Below, piece by piece: positions 44,695 through 58,795 of a stretch of DNA of 64,000 bases. The DNA is from Pseudomonas sp. sp1636. Lineage in GTDB: Bacteria; Pseudomonadota; Gammaproteobacteria; Pseudomonadales; Pseudomonadaceae. The notes below the pieces were generated by a model. That model was not told the origin of the DNA. It worked only from the letters and a program-made list of their open reading frames with translations, and searched no databases. The position numbers were made by a program, and so were the translations under genes. The stretch is from positions 124,001 through 188,000 of the forward strand of contig NZ_JARRAB010000006.1 in assembly GCF_030376615.1 (NCBI RefSeq). Reading direction: 5' to 3'. The stretch's first letter is position 1. Each line of letters begins with the position of its first letter.

Positions 44695-44712
44695 GTAGCT
44701 GTGTCGCGAGTG

Positions 44713-45600
44713 TCAGAGCACATAGACGAAGGTGAACAAGCCGATCCACACCACATCGACGAAGTGCCAGTACCAGGCGGCGGCCTCGAAGCCGAAATGC
44801 TGCTCGGGGCTGAAGTGCCCGCGCATGACGCGGATCAGCATCACCGTCAGCATGATGGCGCCAAAGGTCACGTGGGCGCCGTGAAAACCGGTGAGCATGA
44901 AGAAGGTCGCGCCGTAGATGCCCGAACCTAGGGTCAGGCCCAGTTCGGTATAGGCATGGATGTACTCTTGGGCCTGGAACGTCAGGAACGCCAAGCCGAG
45001 CACCAGGGTCAGCGCCAGCCAGAGGGTCAGCGGTTTGCGCCGGCTCTTGCGCAAGGCATGGTGGGCGAAGGTCAGGGTGAAGCTGGAACTCACCAGCAGC
45101 ACGGTGTTGAGCAACGGCAAGCCCCAGGCGCCGATGATCCCGCTGGGCGCCGGATAGAGCTTGGGATCCGGGGTGTCGAGCAGCGGCCAGCTGTACTCGA
45201 AGCCCGGCCAGAGCATGTTGGCAATGCCCTTGTCGCCTTCGCCGCCCAGCCAGGGTCCGGCCCAGGTACGCACGTAGAACAGCACGCCGAAGAACGCGGC
45301 GAAGAACATCACCTCGGAGAAGATGAACCAGCTCATGCCCCAGCGGAACGAGCGATCCATCTGCGCGCTGTACAGACCGGAACGGCCTTCCTTGATCACG
45401 GCGCCGAACCAGCCGAACAGCATGTAGGCGAGGAACAGCCCGCCGACGAAGAAGATCAGCGGACCGTTGGAGTCGGCCCGCTCGGCCTTGAGGTCGTTGA
45501 ACCAGGTGCCAAGCCCATAGACGGTGGTCAGCAAGCCGAGGGTGGCGATAATCGGCCACTTGCTCTGGGCCGGTACGTAGTACTGCTCATGAGCGGCCAT
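44713..45600 (-). CDS. ctaE: Cytochrome c oxidase subunit III
   Basis: Subunit III (295 residues) of the aa3-type oxidase. Seven helices; conserved segments include FSEVMFFAAFFGVLFYVR and QEYIHAYTELGLTLGSGIYG, with FHGAHVTFGAIMLTV and WYWHFVDVVWIGLFTFVYVL at the end. Subunit III stabilises proton pumping by subunit I. It lies 11 bp after ctaG. Confidence 0.96.
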   Translation of the reverse strand: MAAHEQYYVPAQSKWPIIATLGLLTTVYGLGTWFNDLKAERADSNGPLIFFVGGLFLAYMLFGWFGAVIKEGRSGLYSAQMDRSFRWGMSWFIFSEVMFFAAFFGVLFYVRTWAGPWLGGEGDKGIANMLWPGFEYSWPLLDTPDPKLYPAPSGIIGAWGLPLLNTVLLVSSSFTLTFAHHALRKSRRKPLTLWLALTLVLGLAFLTFQAQEYIHAYTELGLTLGSGIYGATFFMLTGFHGAHVTFGAIMLTVMLIRVMRGHFSPEQHFGFEAAAWYWHFVDVVWIGLFTFVYVL

Positions 45601-45611
45601 CTTTGTTCTCC

Positions 45612-46163
45612 TTATTGGCCCACCTGGGCTACAGGCGGTTTACTCGTGGTGATATCGAACAGGGTGTAGGCCAGGGTCAGGTGGCGTACATCCGCCGGTA
45701 ACTCTCGGTCGACGATAAAACGCACCGGCATTTCGATACGTTCGCCGGGTTGCAGCACCTGCTGGGTAAAGCAGAAACACTCGGTCTTGTGGAAATACGC
45801 CGCCGCCTTGGAGGGCGCCACACTGGGAATCGCCTGAGCGGTCATCGGCTTGTCCGTGGGGTTGCGCGCGACGAACAGCATCTGGGCGCTGTCACCCGGA
45901 TGCACCGTCACTTCATCGGCCAACGGGCGGAACTCCCAGGCCATATCGACCGCATTGGTGGCGAGAAACTGCACGCGCACCTGACGCGATGCGTCCACGC
46001 TTTGCAGGCCGGCCTCATAGGCCCCGGCGGTTTTGCCGTTGATGCCGAAGGCCTGGCACATCACGTCGTAGATCGGCACCAGGGCGAAACCAAAGCCGAA
46101 CATCGCCACCACCACCAATGACAGGCGGATAACCAGGCGGCGAATCGGCAGGGTTTCGTTCAT
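45612..46163 (-). CDS. ctaG: Cytochrome c oxidase assembly protein CtaG/Cox11
   Basis: Copper chaperone (183 residues) that supplies the CuB centre of subunit I. One N-terminal helix (about 10-30) precedes a periplasmic immunoglobulin-like domain. The copper motif is CFCFTQQ (Cys-x-Cys), followed by LQPGERIEMPVRFIVD. It lies 12 bp after coxA in the same operon. Confidence 0.95.
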   Translation of the reverse strand: MNETLPIRRLVIRLSLVVVAMFGFGFALVPIYDVMCQAFGINGKTAGAYEAGLQSVDASRQVRVQFLATNAVDMAWEFRPLADEVTVHPGDSAQMLFVARNPTDKPMTAQAIPSVAPSKAAAYFHKTECFCFTQQVLQPGERIEMPVRFIVDRELPADVRHLTLAYTLFDITTSKPPVAQVGQ

Positions 46164-46175
46164 GGGTGCATGTCC

Positions 46176-47759
<1,584 letters not shown>

Positions 47760-47763
47760 GTCC

Positions 47764-48888
47764 TTACTCCTGAGCCTGTTTGAACGCGAGAACCTCTTGT
47801 GGCGTGACCATGTCACCCACCTGGTTGCCCCAGGCGTTGCGCTCGTAGGTAATGATTGCAGCGATATCGACTTCCGACAGTTGCTTGCCGAAGGCGGCCA
47901 TGGAGGTACCGGGCTTACCGTTGACCACAATGCCGATATGGCCTGCGGCGGGGCCGGTGGCGATGGCCGAGCCTTTGAGCGCCGGGAACATCGGTGGCAA
48001 GCCTTCGCCGCTAGGCTGGTGACAGGCGGCGCAGGTGGTGGCGTAGGCTTTTTCGCCGCGGGCCAGGAGTTCTTCCCGGGTCCACTGCTTGCTGGTCAGC
48101 TCCTTCTCGGCGGCCGCGAGCTGTTTGCGCTCGGCCAGCCAGACGGCGAAGTCCTGTTTCGATTTGGCCTCGACCACGATCGGCATGAAGCCATGATCCT
48201 TGCCGCACAGCTCGGTGCACTGGCCGCGGAAAATTCCGGGCTGGTCGATGCGGGTCCAGGACTCGTTGACGAAGCCGGGGATGGCATCCTTCTTCACCGC
48301 CAGGGCCGGCACCCACCAGGAATGGATGACGTCGGCCGAGGTGATGAGGAAGCGCACCTTGGCACCGACCGGCACCACCAGCGGCTCGTCGACCTCGAGC
48401 AGGTAATGCTCGCCTTTGCTGGCCTGATTGTTGATCTGCTCTTGCGGCGTGGTCAGGTTGCTGAAGAACGCAACGTCCTGCCCCAGGTACTTGTAGTGCC
48501 ACTTCCACTGATAACCGGTGACCTGGATATCCAGTTCGGATTCCGAGCTGTCGTAGATGTCGATCAGGGTCTTGGTCGCCGGAATCGCCATCAGCACCAG
48601 AATCACCAACGGCACCACGGTCCAGAGAATCTCCACCGTGGTGCTTTCATGAAAGTGCGCGGGCTGCTGTCCCGTTGAGCGGCGGTGAACCAGCATCGAC
48701 CAGAACATCGCGCCGAATACCACCAGGCCGATCACGACGCAGATCCAGAAAATGGTCATGTGCAAGTCAAACACCGAGCGGCTGACCTCGGTAGCCCCGG
48801 GTGCCATATTGACCGTCCAACTGGCCTGCGCCGAGCTGAATGCCGAGCACATCAGGAGACTCATCCAAACGCGTGGATGTCGCATCAT
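47764..48888 (-). CDS. coxB: Cytochrome c oxidase subunit II with fused cytochrome c domain
   Basis: Subunit II (374 residues) that takes electrons from cytochrome c. A signal peptide and two helices (about 30-110) precede the CuA domain, with SWWVPALAVKKDAIPGFVNE and the CuA ligands in CTELCGKDHGFMP. A C-terminal cytochrome c domain with CAACH and axial Met in GTSMAAFGKQ marks the caa3 type. It is the first gene of coxBA-ctaG-ctaE, preceded by a promoter of sigma-S character. Confidence 0.97.
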   Translation of the reverse strand: MMRHPRVWMSLLMCSAFSSAQASWTVNMAPGATEVSRSVFDLHMTIFWICVVIGLVVFGAMFWSMLVHRRSTGQQPAHFHESTTVEILWTVVPLVILVLMAIPATKTLIDIYDSSESELDIQVTGYQWKWHYKYLGQDVAFFSNLTTPQEQINNQASKGEHYLLEVDEPLVVPVGAKVRFLITSADVIHSWWVPALAVKKDAIPGFVNESWTRIDQPGIFRGQCTELCGKDHGFMPIVVEAKSKQDFAVWLAERKQLAAAEKELTSKQWTREELLARGEKAYATTCAACHQPSGEGLPPMFPALKGSAIATGPAAGHIGIVVNGKPGTSMAAFGKQLSEVDIAAIITYERNAWGNQVGDMVTPQEVLAFKQAQE

Positions 48889-49241
48889 TGCGGGTTCCCC
48901 TTATCGTTCTTGTTATCCCGCCGGCGGGGCTTGCAGCAAAGGGATCGACGGTCATGACCATTGCCGAAACCTCTCCGTGCCGAAGCTCATCCGGTGTAAT
49001 CAGCTACTGCCTGTCGAGTTCGAGTATAGACGGCGACTTCGACCTGACAACGTCAACACGGAAATGGCCAAAACCGCGCAAGACCTGTCCAAAACGCCAA
49101 GCAGGGTGTGGGCCAAACAAACGCGTCGGCACGGAGTTATAGCGCCCTCGCATAAGTATGAAAAAATTATGACAATTGCGTCTTAGCTGCCGCGCCCAGC
49201 CAGCTATGGTTCACGCCCATGTCCTCACTTCAGGAGTAGTC
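48889..49241. other. Divergent intergenic region of coxB and the 218-residue gene
   Basis: The 353-bp gap contains the candidate coxB promoter (49023-49050) and a roughly 128-base coxB leader. On the other side, a CAGGAG ribosome site stands before the ATG at 49242. Near 49150-49185 it is AT-rich (aaaaaattatgacaattg), a probable promoter for the rightward gene. No other gene is seen. Confidence 0.5.
49023..49050 (-). promoter_or_regulatory. Candidate RpoS-type promoter of coxBA
   Basis: On the minus strand TTGTCA (49050-49045) and TATACT (49028-49023) are spaced by 16 bases. A C before the -10 gives CTATACT, the exact Pseudomonas RpoS-type -10 sequence. The aa3 oxidase of P. aeruginosa is known to be induced in stationary phase and starvation through RpoS. 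Confidence 0.55.
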
Positions 49242-49898
49242 ATGAACACCCCCGCACTGCGCGAACTGATTCAGCGCGCCCACCGCCACGAAGCCAGCAA
49301 CCAGCAACTCTCTGCGCAACTGAGCGCGCAACTGGAGCGCCTGCACCCTGCCATCCGTCTGCCAAGCACCGATACCCTGGGGGTGCTCAACCGTTTTGTC
49401 AGCGCCTATATCGAACAGGTACCGGACGTTTTGGACGCGGCTCAGCAAGTGGCACGGGAAGCCGGGATCGAGGCGCAGATCAAACCGGTGTTGAAAATCG
49501 CCGAGCAGTTCTTTATGCAACCTCCCGCATTGCTTACCGGGCTTGAAGGTCTCGACAGCCTGCTCGACGAAGCCTACCTGGCCCATCGCTTGGTCGAAGA
49601 GGTCAACGACCGCTACATCGCTCATCTCGGCCAGCCGTTGATTCCACTGGACACCACGGTGGCCAACCTGATCGCCCACCAGTTGATCGGCGAGCCGTTT
49701 GCCAATCAGCTGGACGAAGCCGTGCATCACGCGGTGAATGGCATGCTCGACGAGGCCAGCTTCGACCAGGCCTCCGTGCGCGCCTATCGCGAGCGCTTGA
49801 GCGACCCGCACACCGAAGCCGCCTGGAAGCGCTGGCCCTGCCTGTCAGGCCAACTGGGGGTGGAGCTGCAACTGGATGAGGCGCGCGCGGCGGGCTGA
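49242..49898 (+). CDS. Conserved helical protein of unknown function
   Basis: Cytoplasmic protein of 218 residues that I cannot assign to a named family. It is largely alpha-helical, with ELIQRAHRHEASNQQLSAQL at the start, then ALLTGLEGLDSLLDEAYLAH and LIAHQLIGEPFANQLDEAVH. There is no signal peptide or membrane helix. The ATG at 49242 has CAGGAG just upstream. It lies next to coxB, as PA0104 does in P. aeruginosa, where it is also uncharacterised. Confidence 0.75.
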   Translation: MNTPALRELIQRAHRHEASNQQLSAQLSAQLERLHPAIRLPSTDTLGVLNRFVSAYIEQVPDVLDAAQQVAREAGIEAQIKPVLKIAEQFFMQPPALLTGLEGLDSLLDEAYLAHRLVEEVNDRYIAHLGQPLIPLDTTVANLIAHQLIGEPFANQLDEAVHHAVNGMLDEASFDQASVRAYRERLSDPHTEAAWKRWPCLSGQLGVELQLDEARAAG

Positions 49899-50289
49899 TG
49901 CGCGGCTCGTTCGACAGACCTAGGTAGCGTCGGCCTCGGGCGGAAACGGATCGCCGCCCGCCCCACCCGAAGGCACGCGGCCTGTTATCAGAGGTTGTAA
50001 AAATATCGAGCGCAACGCCGCGGTGGGCGTTTTGGCGATCCGGGTGTCACTCGCCGCAGTCAGTGCACCGTGGTTTATCTCCGCGGCACCAACCTTGGCG
50101 GGTTGTCGCTGCGCTCCGAAGCCGCCCTACCTCCGAACGGATCGCCACCCGAGCTGGGCGGGCTGTGGAGCTTAAAGTTGTCGCAGCTGGCGGACGTTTT
50201 TTCACAAGTTCTCAGGCCACCTGGTCACAGCGGCGCCCGACTCGCGCCTAGCCTGGCAAAAACAGGCTACAACATGACTCGGCGTCCTA
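49899..50289. other. Intergenic region with imperfect repeats, no gene
   Basis: About 390 bp between two convergent genes. Related segments aacggatcgccgcccg (49948) and aacggatcgccacccg (50138), and AGCCTG...CAGGCT (50253-50271), give several hairpins. They look like decayed dispersed repeats or terminators. No reading frame shows family resemblance. Confidence 0.4.
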
Positions 50290-51954
50290 TCAGCCACGAT
50301 GACGGCCGCGGAAGAAGTCGATCAAACCCTGGGTCGAGCCATCTTCGGCGGCGCCTGCCGCGCTGCCGACCAGACGTGAATACACGCCCTTGCCCAGCTG
50401 CTTGCCCAGTTCCACGCCCCACTGATCGAAGGCGTTGGTGCCCCAGATCACGCTCTGGGCGAACACCTTGTGCTCATAGAGCGCAATCAAGGCGCCCAGG
50501 CGGCGCGGACTGACCCGCTCCATCACCAGGGTGTTGCTCGGCCGGTTGCCCGGGACCACCTTGTGCGCGGCCAGACGCTGCACCTCGTCTTCGTCCAGGC
50601 CCTGGCCACGCAGTTCCCCCTCGGCCTCCTTCAGGGTCTTGCCGAGCATCAATGCCTGGCTCTGCGACAGGCAGTTGGCGAACAGCCACTGGTGGTGATC
50701 GGCGACCGGGTTGTAGCTGCTCACCGGCACGATGAAATCCGCCGGAATCAACTGGGTGCCCTGGTGCAGTAACTGGTGATAGGCGTGCTGGCCGTTGCAG
50801 CCGACCCCGCCCCAGATCACCGGACCGGTAGGGAAATCCACGGCGCTGCCATCCTGGCGCACGCGCTTGCCGTTGGACTCCATGTCCAGTTGCTGCAGGT
50901 GCTTGGTGATATTGCGCAGATAGTGGTCGTACGGCAGGATCGCCTGGCTCTGCGCGCCCCAGAAATTGCCATACCAGATGCCCAGCAAGGCCAGCAGCAC
51001 CGGCATGTTGCGTTCGAAGGGCGCGTTCTGGAAGTGCTGGTCCATGCGGTAGGCGCCGGACAGCAGCTCCTTGAAGTTGGACATGCCGATCGACATGGCG
51101 ATCGGCATGCCGATTGCCGACCACAGCGAGTAGCGACCACCGACCCAGTCCCACATCGGCAGAATGTTCTCCTCGCGAATGCCGAAGGCCACTGCCGCGG
51201 GCGTATTGCTCGACACCGCGATGAAGTGGCGGTGCAGCTCGCCCTCGCTGCCGCCCTGGGCCAGGTACCAGCCGCGCGCCGCCTGGGCGTTCTTCAGGGT
51301 TTCCAGGGTGTTGAAGGTTTTCGACGAGACAATGAACAGGGTGGTTTCCGCGCGCAGCTTGGCCGACAACTCGTGGAACTCACTGCCATCGATATTGGCC
51401 AGATAATGGCAACGCACACCGCGCTGGGCGAAGGGCAGCAGGGCTTCGGAAACCAGCTGTGGGCCGAGGAAGGAGCCGCCGATGCCGATGTTGACCACAT
51501 CGGTGATCGGCTTCTCGCTGTAGCCACGCCACAGGCCGTCATGCACCCGTCCCACCAGCTCGGTCATTTGATTGAGCACGCGATGCACCTCGGGCATCAC
51601 ATCCACCCCATCGACCAGCACCTTGTCGCCGATCGGCCGGCGTAGAGCCGTATGCAGGGCCGGGCGGCGCTCGGATGCGTTGACCAGCGCACCGTCGTAC
51701 AGCGCGTGAATCGCCTGCTGCAGGCCCGCCTCGCGCGCCAGGCCGAGCAGCAACTCGCGGGTCTGGCTGGTGATCAGGTTTTTCGAGTAATCGAGGAACA
51801 GCCCGCAGTCGTTAAGGGAGAATTCGTCGAAACGCTCAGGCTGCTCGGCGAATGCCTCGCGCATGCTGAAACCGCCAAGGCTCTCACGGTGCGCGGCGAG
51901 GGCCCGCCAACTGGGCAACTGGGTAACATCGAACGGTGACTGGGGGTACTGCAT
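50290..51954 (-). CDS. pgi: Glucose-6-phosphate isomerase
   Basis: Enzyme of 554 residues that interconverts fructose-6-phosphate and glucose-6-phosphate. Phosphate-binding [29 protein letters not shown], and catalytic regions with [19 protein letters not shown] and [18 protein letters not shown] are conserved. I chose the ATG at 51954 ([14 protein letters not shown]). It lies downstream of mtlZ on the same strand (50-bp gap), placing it at the end of the mannitol operon, where it can send MtlZ-made fructose-6-phosphate into the Entner-Doudoroff route. It may be a second copy beside a housekeeping pgi elsewhere; that is inference. Confidence 0.95.
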   Translation of the reverse strand: MQYPQSPFDVTQLPSWRALAAHRESLGGFSMREAFAEQPERFDEFSLNDCGLFLDYSKNLITSQTRELLLGLAREAGLQQAIHALYDGALVNASERRPALHTALRRPIGDKVLVDGVDVMPEVHRVLNQMTELVGRVHDGLWRGYSEKPITDVVNIGIGGSFLGPQLVSEALLPFAQRGVRCHYLANIDGSEFHELSAKLRAETTLFIVSSKTFNTLETLKNAQAARGWYLAQGGSEGELHRHFIAVSSNTPAAVAFGIREENILPMWDWVGGRYSLWSAIGMPIAMSIGMSNFKELLSGAYRMDQHFQNAPFERNMPVLLALLGIWYGNFWGAQSQAILPYDHYLRNITKHLQQLDMESNGKRVRQDGSAVDFPTGPVIWGGVGCNGQHAYHQLLHQGTQLIPADFIVPVSSYNPVADHHQWLFANCLSQSQALMLGKTLKEAEGELRGQGLDEDEVQRLAAHKVVPGNRPSNTLVMERVSPRRLGALIALYEHKVFAQSVIWGTNAFDQWGVELGKQLGKGVYSRLVGSAAGAAEDGSTQGLIDFFRGRHRG

Positions 51955-52004
51955 AACGACTCCTGCGGACGTGGATGCAAAAAAGGTTGCGGCCGTGGCC
52001 TGGC

Positions 52005-52946
52005 TCATGGCTGTTCCAGCTCATGGGCGTAGGGCAGATCCGGCCCGACCCGCGAGCAGGTCACCGCGGCGGCGCGCACGGCGTAGCCGAGCATCGCCTC
52101 GATGTGCCCGCGCGGCAGCTCGGCCAGGGCCGCCGGACTGTCCAGCCCATGCCGGCTCAGGTAGGCCAGGAGCGCGGCCTGGAAGGTGTCGCCGGCGCCG
52201 ACGGTATCGCGGGTGTCCACCGCCTGCGCCGGCACCGCCCAATGCCCGTGCTGGCGGCTGTGCACGCTGGCGCCGTCGCTGCCGTGGGTGAGGAACAGCA
52301 GCTGACAGCGCTGAGTGAGCCACTGGCTGACCACGTCCTCGGGATCACGCTGCGGGTAGAGCAGGGCCAGGTCTTCCTCGCTGACCTTGATCAGGTGGGC
52401 CTGGGCGGCGAAGGCCTCGATGCGCTGGCGCCACAGCTCGATGCTGGGCTCGACCCCGAGGCGCACATTGGGGTCGAGGCTGATCAGGCGCCGCTCGCCC
52501 TCGCGCCGCACCAGTTCCAGCAGGGTATCGGCGATGGGCGTCACCACCAGGGAATAGGAGCCGACATGAATGCCGCGCACCCGTGCATCGAGCGTCGGCA
52601 GATGCTCGAGGCCCAGCAGCCGATCGGCACAGCCCTCGCCGCGAAAGCTGTAGTGCGGCACGCCCTGGGCGTCGACCGCGACCATCGCCAGGGTGGTCGG
52701 TGCGTCGCTGGACACCAGGTAGGCGTCGCTCACGCCTTCCTCGTGCAACACCCGGCGCAACCGCTCACCGAGAAAGTCCGTGGAAATACCGGCGAACAGC
52801 GCCGAGTCAATGCCCAGACGGCGCAAACCGACCGCCACGCTGAACGGCGAACCGCCGGCAATCGCCTGCAACTCCAGCTGACTGCTGCGCGCGCCTTCGT
52901 CCAGGCTGAAGACATCGAACAGGGCTTCACCACATACCAGATACAT
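52005..52946 (-). CDS. mtlZ: Fructokinase of the mannitol operon (PfkB family)
   Basis: Sugar kinase of 313 residues that phosphorylates fructose, the product of mannitol oxidation, to fructose-6-phosphate. PfkB-family motifs are the N-terminal [15 protein letters not shown] and the C-terminal anion-hole/catalytic [17 protein letters not shown]. The start at 52946 ([13 protein letters not shown]) fits the family; a longer frame adds 13 residues. It follows mtlD by 45 bp, with no mtlY between them. Confidence 0.92.
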   Translation of the reverse strand: MYLVCGEALFDVFSLDEGARSSQLELQAIAGGSPFSVAVGLRRLGIDSALFAGISTDFLGERLRRVLHEEGVSDAYLVSSDAPTTLAMVAVDAQGVPHYSFRGEGCADRLLGLEHLPTLDARVRGIHVGSYSLVVTPIADTLLELVRREGERRLISLDPNVRLGVEPSIELWRQRIEAFAAQAHLIKVSEEDLALLYPQRDPEDVVSQWLTQRCQLLFLTHGSDGASVHSRQHGHWAVPAQAVDTRDTVGAGDTFQAALLAYLSRHGLDSPAALAELPRGHIEAMLGYAVRAAAVTCSRVGPDLPYAHELEQP

Positions 52947-52991
52947 AACTGACTCCTTATCAGGGGAAGGCGCCTTGGCGGGCATGGGGGT

Positions 52992-54464
52992 TTAAGCGAG
53001 CAAAGCCTGCAGGGTGGCGCTCACCCCCTGGCCGCGCAGGCTCTCGAGATTGCGCTCGAAGGCGGCGACGAAGGCCGGGGAGGCGGCCAGCGCGCCGCCG
53101 AAGATCGTCTCCTCGCCCAGCACCCGCGCGGTCAGCTGCTGGTCGTCATCGATCAGCGCCTGGCAGTGTTCGGCGCGCGGGTCGACTATCCGGTACTGCT
53201 CGCCGTTCTCGTCGACGCCCTTGAGGTACAGCGCCCAGGCCGCCACCACCAGGGCGCCACGCTCCAGCGCACAGCCGCCTTCGATCAGTCGGTTGAGGGT
53301 CGGCACGATGAACTTGGGCAGCTTCGACGAGCCGTCGGAGCAGATCCGCTCCAGCTGATCGGCGATGGCCTGGTTGCAGAAACGCTCGATCAGGGTGTCC
53401 TTGTACAGCTCCAGGTCGATGCCCGGCACCGGCGCCAGTTGCGGGGTCACGTCCTGGTCCATGAAGGTGCGCACGAAACGGCGCAGCAGCCGGTCGTTCA
53501 TGGCCTCGTGGACGAAGCGATAGCCCTTGAGAAAGCCCAGGTAGGTCAGCGCCAGATGGCTGCCGTTGAGCAGCTTGATCTTCATCTCCTCGTAAGGCGT
53601 GACGTCGTCGGTGAACTGCACCCCGACCTTTTCCCAGGCCGGCCGGCCGTTGACGAACTTGTCCTCCAGCACCCACTGCGCGAAGGGCTCGCAGACCACC
53701 GGCCAGGCGTCCTCGATACCGTGGCGCTCGGCCAGTTGCTGGCGGTGCGCATCGCTGGTCATGGGGGTGATGCGGTCGACCATGGCATTGGGGAAGCTGA
53801 CATTGGCCTGGATCCAGGCGGCCAGCTCGGGGTCGGCCAGATTGGCGAAACTGAGCAGCGCCTTGCGCGTCACCCTGCCGTTGTGCGGCAGGTTATCGCA
53901 GGACATCAGGGTGAAGGCCGGGGTGCCGGCGGCGCGGCGCCGGGCCAGGGCCGCGCAGAGGAAGCCGAAGACGCTGCGCGGCGCCTCGGGATGGGCCAGG
54001 TCGTGCTGGATGTCCGGCAGCTCGGCGAGAAACTCGCCGCTGCTGTCGTCCATGCAGTAGCCGCCTTCGGTGATGGTCAGCGAGACGATACGGATCGCCG
54101 GATCGGCCAGTTTGTCGATCAGCGCCTGGGGCGAATCCTCGGCCAGCAGCATGCCACTGATGGCGCCGATCACTTGCACCGCGTTGCCCGCGTCGTCGCC
54201 CAGCTCGACCAGGGTGTAGAGGTAGTCCTGCCCGACCAGGGCATCGCGCATGGCGCGGTCGGCGCCGCGCAGGCCGACGCCGCAGATGCTCCAGTCGAGG
54301 GCTTCGCCCCGGTTCATCAGGGCCTCGGTGTAGGCCGCCTGATGGGCGCGGTGGAAACCACCGACGCCGATGTGGGCGATGCCCTGCTGGGTGGTGTCGG
54401 CACGGTAGGCGGGCAGCGCGATAGGCGCCGCCAGCTGGTCGAGATGCTGGCGATTGAGTTTCAT
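52992..54464 (-). CDS. mtlD: Mannitol (polyol) 2-dehydrogenase
   Basis: NAD-dependent long-chain dehydrogenase of 490 residues that oxidises D-mannitol (and often arabitol and sorbitol) to the ketose. The N-terminal domain has IGVGGFHRAHQAAYTEALM (dinucleotide-binding region), and the catalytic part KIKLLNGSHLALTYLG contains the conserved Lys-x5-Asn-x2-His pattern of the family. It lies 32 bp after mtlK in the operon. Confidence 0.95.
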   Translation of the reverse strand: MKLNRQHLDQLAAPIALPAYRADTTQQGIAHIGVGGFHRAHQAAYTEALMNRGEALDWSICGVGLRGADRAMRDALVGQDYLYTLVELGDDAGNAVQVIGAISGMLLAEDSPQALIDKLADPAIRIVSLTITEGGYCMDDSSGEFLAELPDIQHDLAHPEAPRSVFGFLCAALARRRAAGTPAFTLMSCDNLPHNGRVTRKALLSFANLADPELAAWIQANVSFPNAMVDRITPMTSDAHRQQLAERHGIEDAWPVVCEPFAQWVLEDKFVNGRPAWEKVGVQFTDDVTPYEEMKIKLLNGSHLALTYLGFLKGYRFVHEAMNDRLLRRFVRTFMDQDVTPQLAPVPGIDLELYKDTLIERFCNQAIADQLERICSDGSSKLPKFIVPTLNRLIEGGCALERGALVVAAWALYLKGVDENGEQYRIVDPRAEHCQALIDDDQQLTARVLGEETIFGGALAASPAFVAAFERNLESLRGQGVSATLQALLA

Positions 54465-54496
54465 CTGAGCTTCCTAAGCGGGTCTGACGGGCGGCC

Positions 54497-55600
<1,104 letters not shown>

Positions 55601-55615
55601 GGGGAAATCCTCTTG

Positions 55616-56449
55616 TTACTTGACTGCGCCGAAGGACAGGCCGCGTACGAGTTGTTTTTGGCTGATCCAGCCGAAGATCAGGATGGGCGCACAGGCCAGG
55701 GTCGAGACCGCCGAGAGCTTGGCCCAGAACAGGCCTTCTGGACTGGAGTAGGAAGCGACCAGCGCGGTGAGCGGGGCGGCGGCCGAGGAGGTCAGGTTGA
55801 GCGACCAGAACGCCTCGTTCCAGCACAGGATCAACGACAGCAACATGGTCGAGGCCAGGCCACCGCGGGCGATCGGCAGCAGCACGCGGCCGATCTCCTG
55901 CAGGGTGGTGGCGCCGTCCAGGCGTGCGGCTTCGAGGATGTCGACGGGGATGTCCTTGAAGTAGGTGTAAATCATCCAGACCACGATCGGCAGGTTGATC
56001 AGGGTGTAGATGACGATCAGCGCGATGCGTGAATCGAGCAGGCCCAGGCTCTGGCAGATCAGGTAGATCGGCATCAGCACGCCCACCGGCGGCAGCATCT
56101 TGGTCGACAGCATCCACAGCAGCGTGCGCTTGGTGTGGCGGCTCTCGAAGAACGCCATGGAGTAAGCCGCCGGCACCGCGATGAGCATGCACAGCAGGGT
56201 CGCCACGGAGGAAATCAGCAGCGAATTCCAGGCGAAGCTGAAGTAGTCGCTGCGCTCGTTGATCAGCAGGTAGTTCTCCAGCGTCGGCATGAAGACGAAC
56301 TGCGGCGGCGTGGCGAAGGCGTCGATCTCGGTCTTGAAGCTGGTGAGGATCATCCACAGGATCGGGAAGAAAATCAGCGCGGCGATGGCCCAGGATGAAG
56401 TGCCGACCAGCACACTCTGCAGGCGACGGGATTGTTTAAGCGTGAGCAT
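55616..56449 (-). CDS. mtlG: Mannitol/polyol ABC transporter permease MtlG
   Basis: MalG-type membrane subunit of 277 residues with six helices. The contact loop is ILEAARLDGATTLQEIGRVL. The end AVKSTOP-proximal segment KQLVRGLSFGAVK is typical. I chose the ATG at 56449 (MLTLKQSRRL); TTG at 56455 is an alternative. It begins 10 bp after the end of mtlF. Confidence 0.94.
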   Translation of the reverse strand: MLTLKQSRRLQSVLVGTSSWAIAALIFFPILWMILTSFKTEIDAFATPPQFVFMPTLENYLLINERSDYFSFAWNSLLISSVATLLCMLIAVPAAYSMAFFESRHTKRTLLWMLSTKMLPPVGVLMPIYLICQSLGLLDSRIALIVIYTLINLPIVVWMIYTYFKDIPVDILEAARLDGATTLQEIGRVLLPIARGGLASTMLLSLILCWNEAFWSLNLTSSAAAPLTALVASYSSPEGLFWAKLSAVSTLACAPILIFGWISQKQLVRGLSFGAVK

Positions 56450-56459
56450 GATCAAGGCC

Positions 56460-57392
56460 TCATTGCTGGTTGGTGAGGTTCTTGCCGATCATCCGGATCA
56501 GCACTATCGCCGCCAGATTGGCGATGACCACCGCGATCAAGCCGCCCGCGGATGCCATGCCGACGTCGAACTGCAGCAGCGCATGGTTGTAGATCAGGTA
56601 GGCCAGGTTGGTGGACTCGAAACCGGGGCCGCCGCTGGTGGTGGTGAAGATTTCGGCGAACACCGAGAGCAGGAAGATGGTCTCGATCATCACCACCACG
56701 GCGATCGGCCGGGCCAGGTGCGGCAGGGTCAGGTGCCAGAAGATCGCGATGGGCCCGGCACCGTCGAGGCGCGCGGCCTCCTTCTGATCCTGATCCAGCG
56801 ACTGCATGGCGGTCATCAGGATCAGGATGGCGAACGGCAGCCACTGCCAGGAGACGATGAAAATGATCGACAGCAACGGGTACTGGGCCAGCCAGTCCAC
56901 CGGTTGCGCGCCGAAGAACTTCCAGATGGCGGCGAGGATCCCGGAGACCGGATGCAGGATCAGGTTCTTCCACACCAGCGCACTGACCGTCGGCATGATG
57001 AAGAAGGGCGAAATCAGCAGCACCCGCACGATGCCCCGGCCCCAGAACTCGCAGGCTTCCAGCAGCGCGGCGATCAGCACGCCGAACACCACGCTGATCA
57101 GCAGCACGCTGCCGACCAGCAACAGGGTATTGGTCGCGCCGGGGATGAAGCCGGCGTCGCTGAGGAAGTACTCGAAGTTCTCCAGACCGACGAACTGGTT
57201 CTCGCCGGGGTACAGCAGGTTGTAGCGAATCAGCGAGAAATAGATGGTCATGCCCAGGGGGACGATCATCCACAGCAGCAGCAGGGCCACCGAGGGGCTG
57301 ACCAGAAACCAGCCGGGCTTGAGCGGACGGCGCTTAGCGCCGGCAGTCGCGGGCGCACTTTTCAGGTGCGTGTCGAGGGTCGAAGTAGTCAT
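56460..57392 (-). CDS. mtlF: Mannitol/polyol ABC transporter permease MtlF
   Basis: MalF-type membrane subunit of 310 residues with about six helices after a basic start (KRRPLKPGWFLVSPSVALL). The contact loop is KEAARLDGAGPIAIFWHLTL. It pairs with MtlG. It lies 92 bp after mtlE in the same operon; that gap is the largest within the cluster's transporter genes and may hold an attenuating structure. Confidence 0.94.
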   Translation of the reverse strand: MTTSTLDTHLKSAPATAGAKRRPLKPGWFLVSPSVALLLLWMIVPLGMTIYFSLIRYNLLYPGENQFVGLENFEYFLSDAGFIPGATNTLLLVGSVLLISVVFGVLIAALLEACEFWGRGIVRVLLISPFFIMPTVSALVWKNLILHPVSGILAAIWKFFGAQPVDWLAQYPLLSIIFIVSWQWLPFAILILMTAMQSLDQDQKEAARLDGAGPIAIFWHLTLPHLARPIAVVVMIETIFLLSVFAEIFTTTSGGPGFESTNLAYLIYNHALLQFDVGMASAGGLIAVVIANLAAIVLIRMIGKNLTNQQ

Positions 57393-57484
57393 GGCGACTC
57401 CGTGTTGATTCGGCGAGAACAGGCGGTCGGACACCGGCCTAGGGGGCTGCAGGCGTGGTGTCAGGACGGTCTATGGCAAGTGGG

Positions 57485-58795
<1,311 letters not shown>

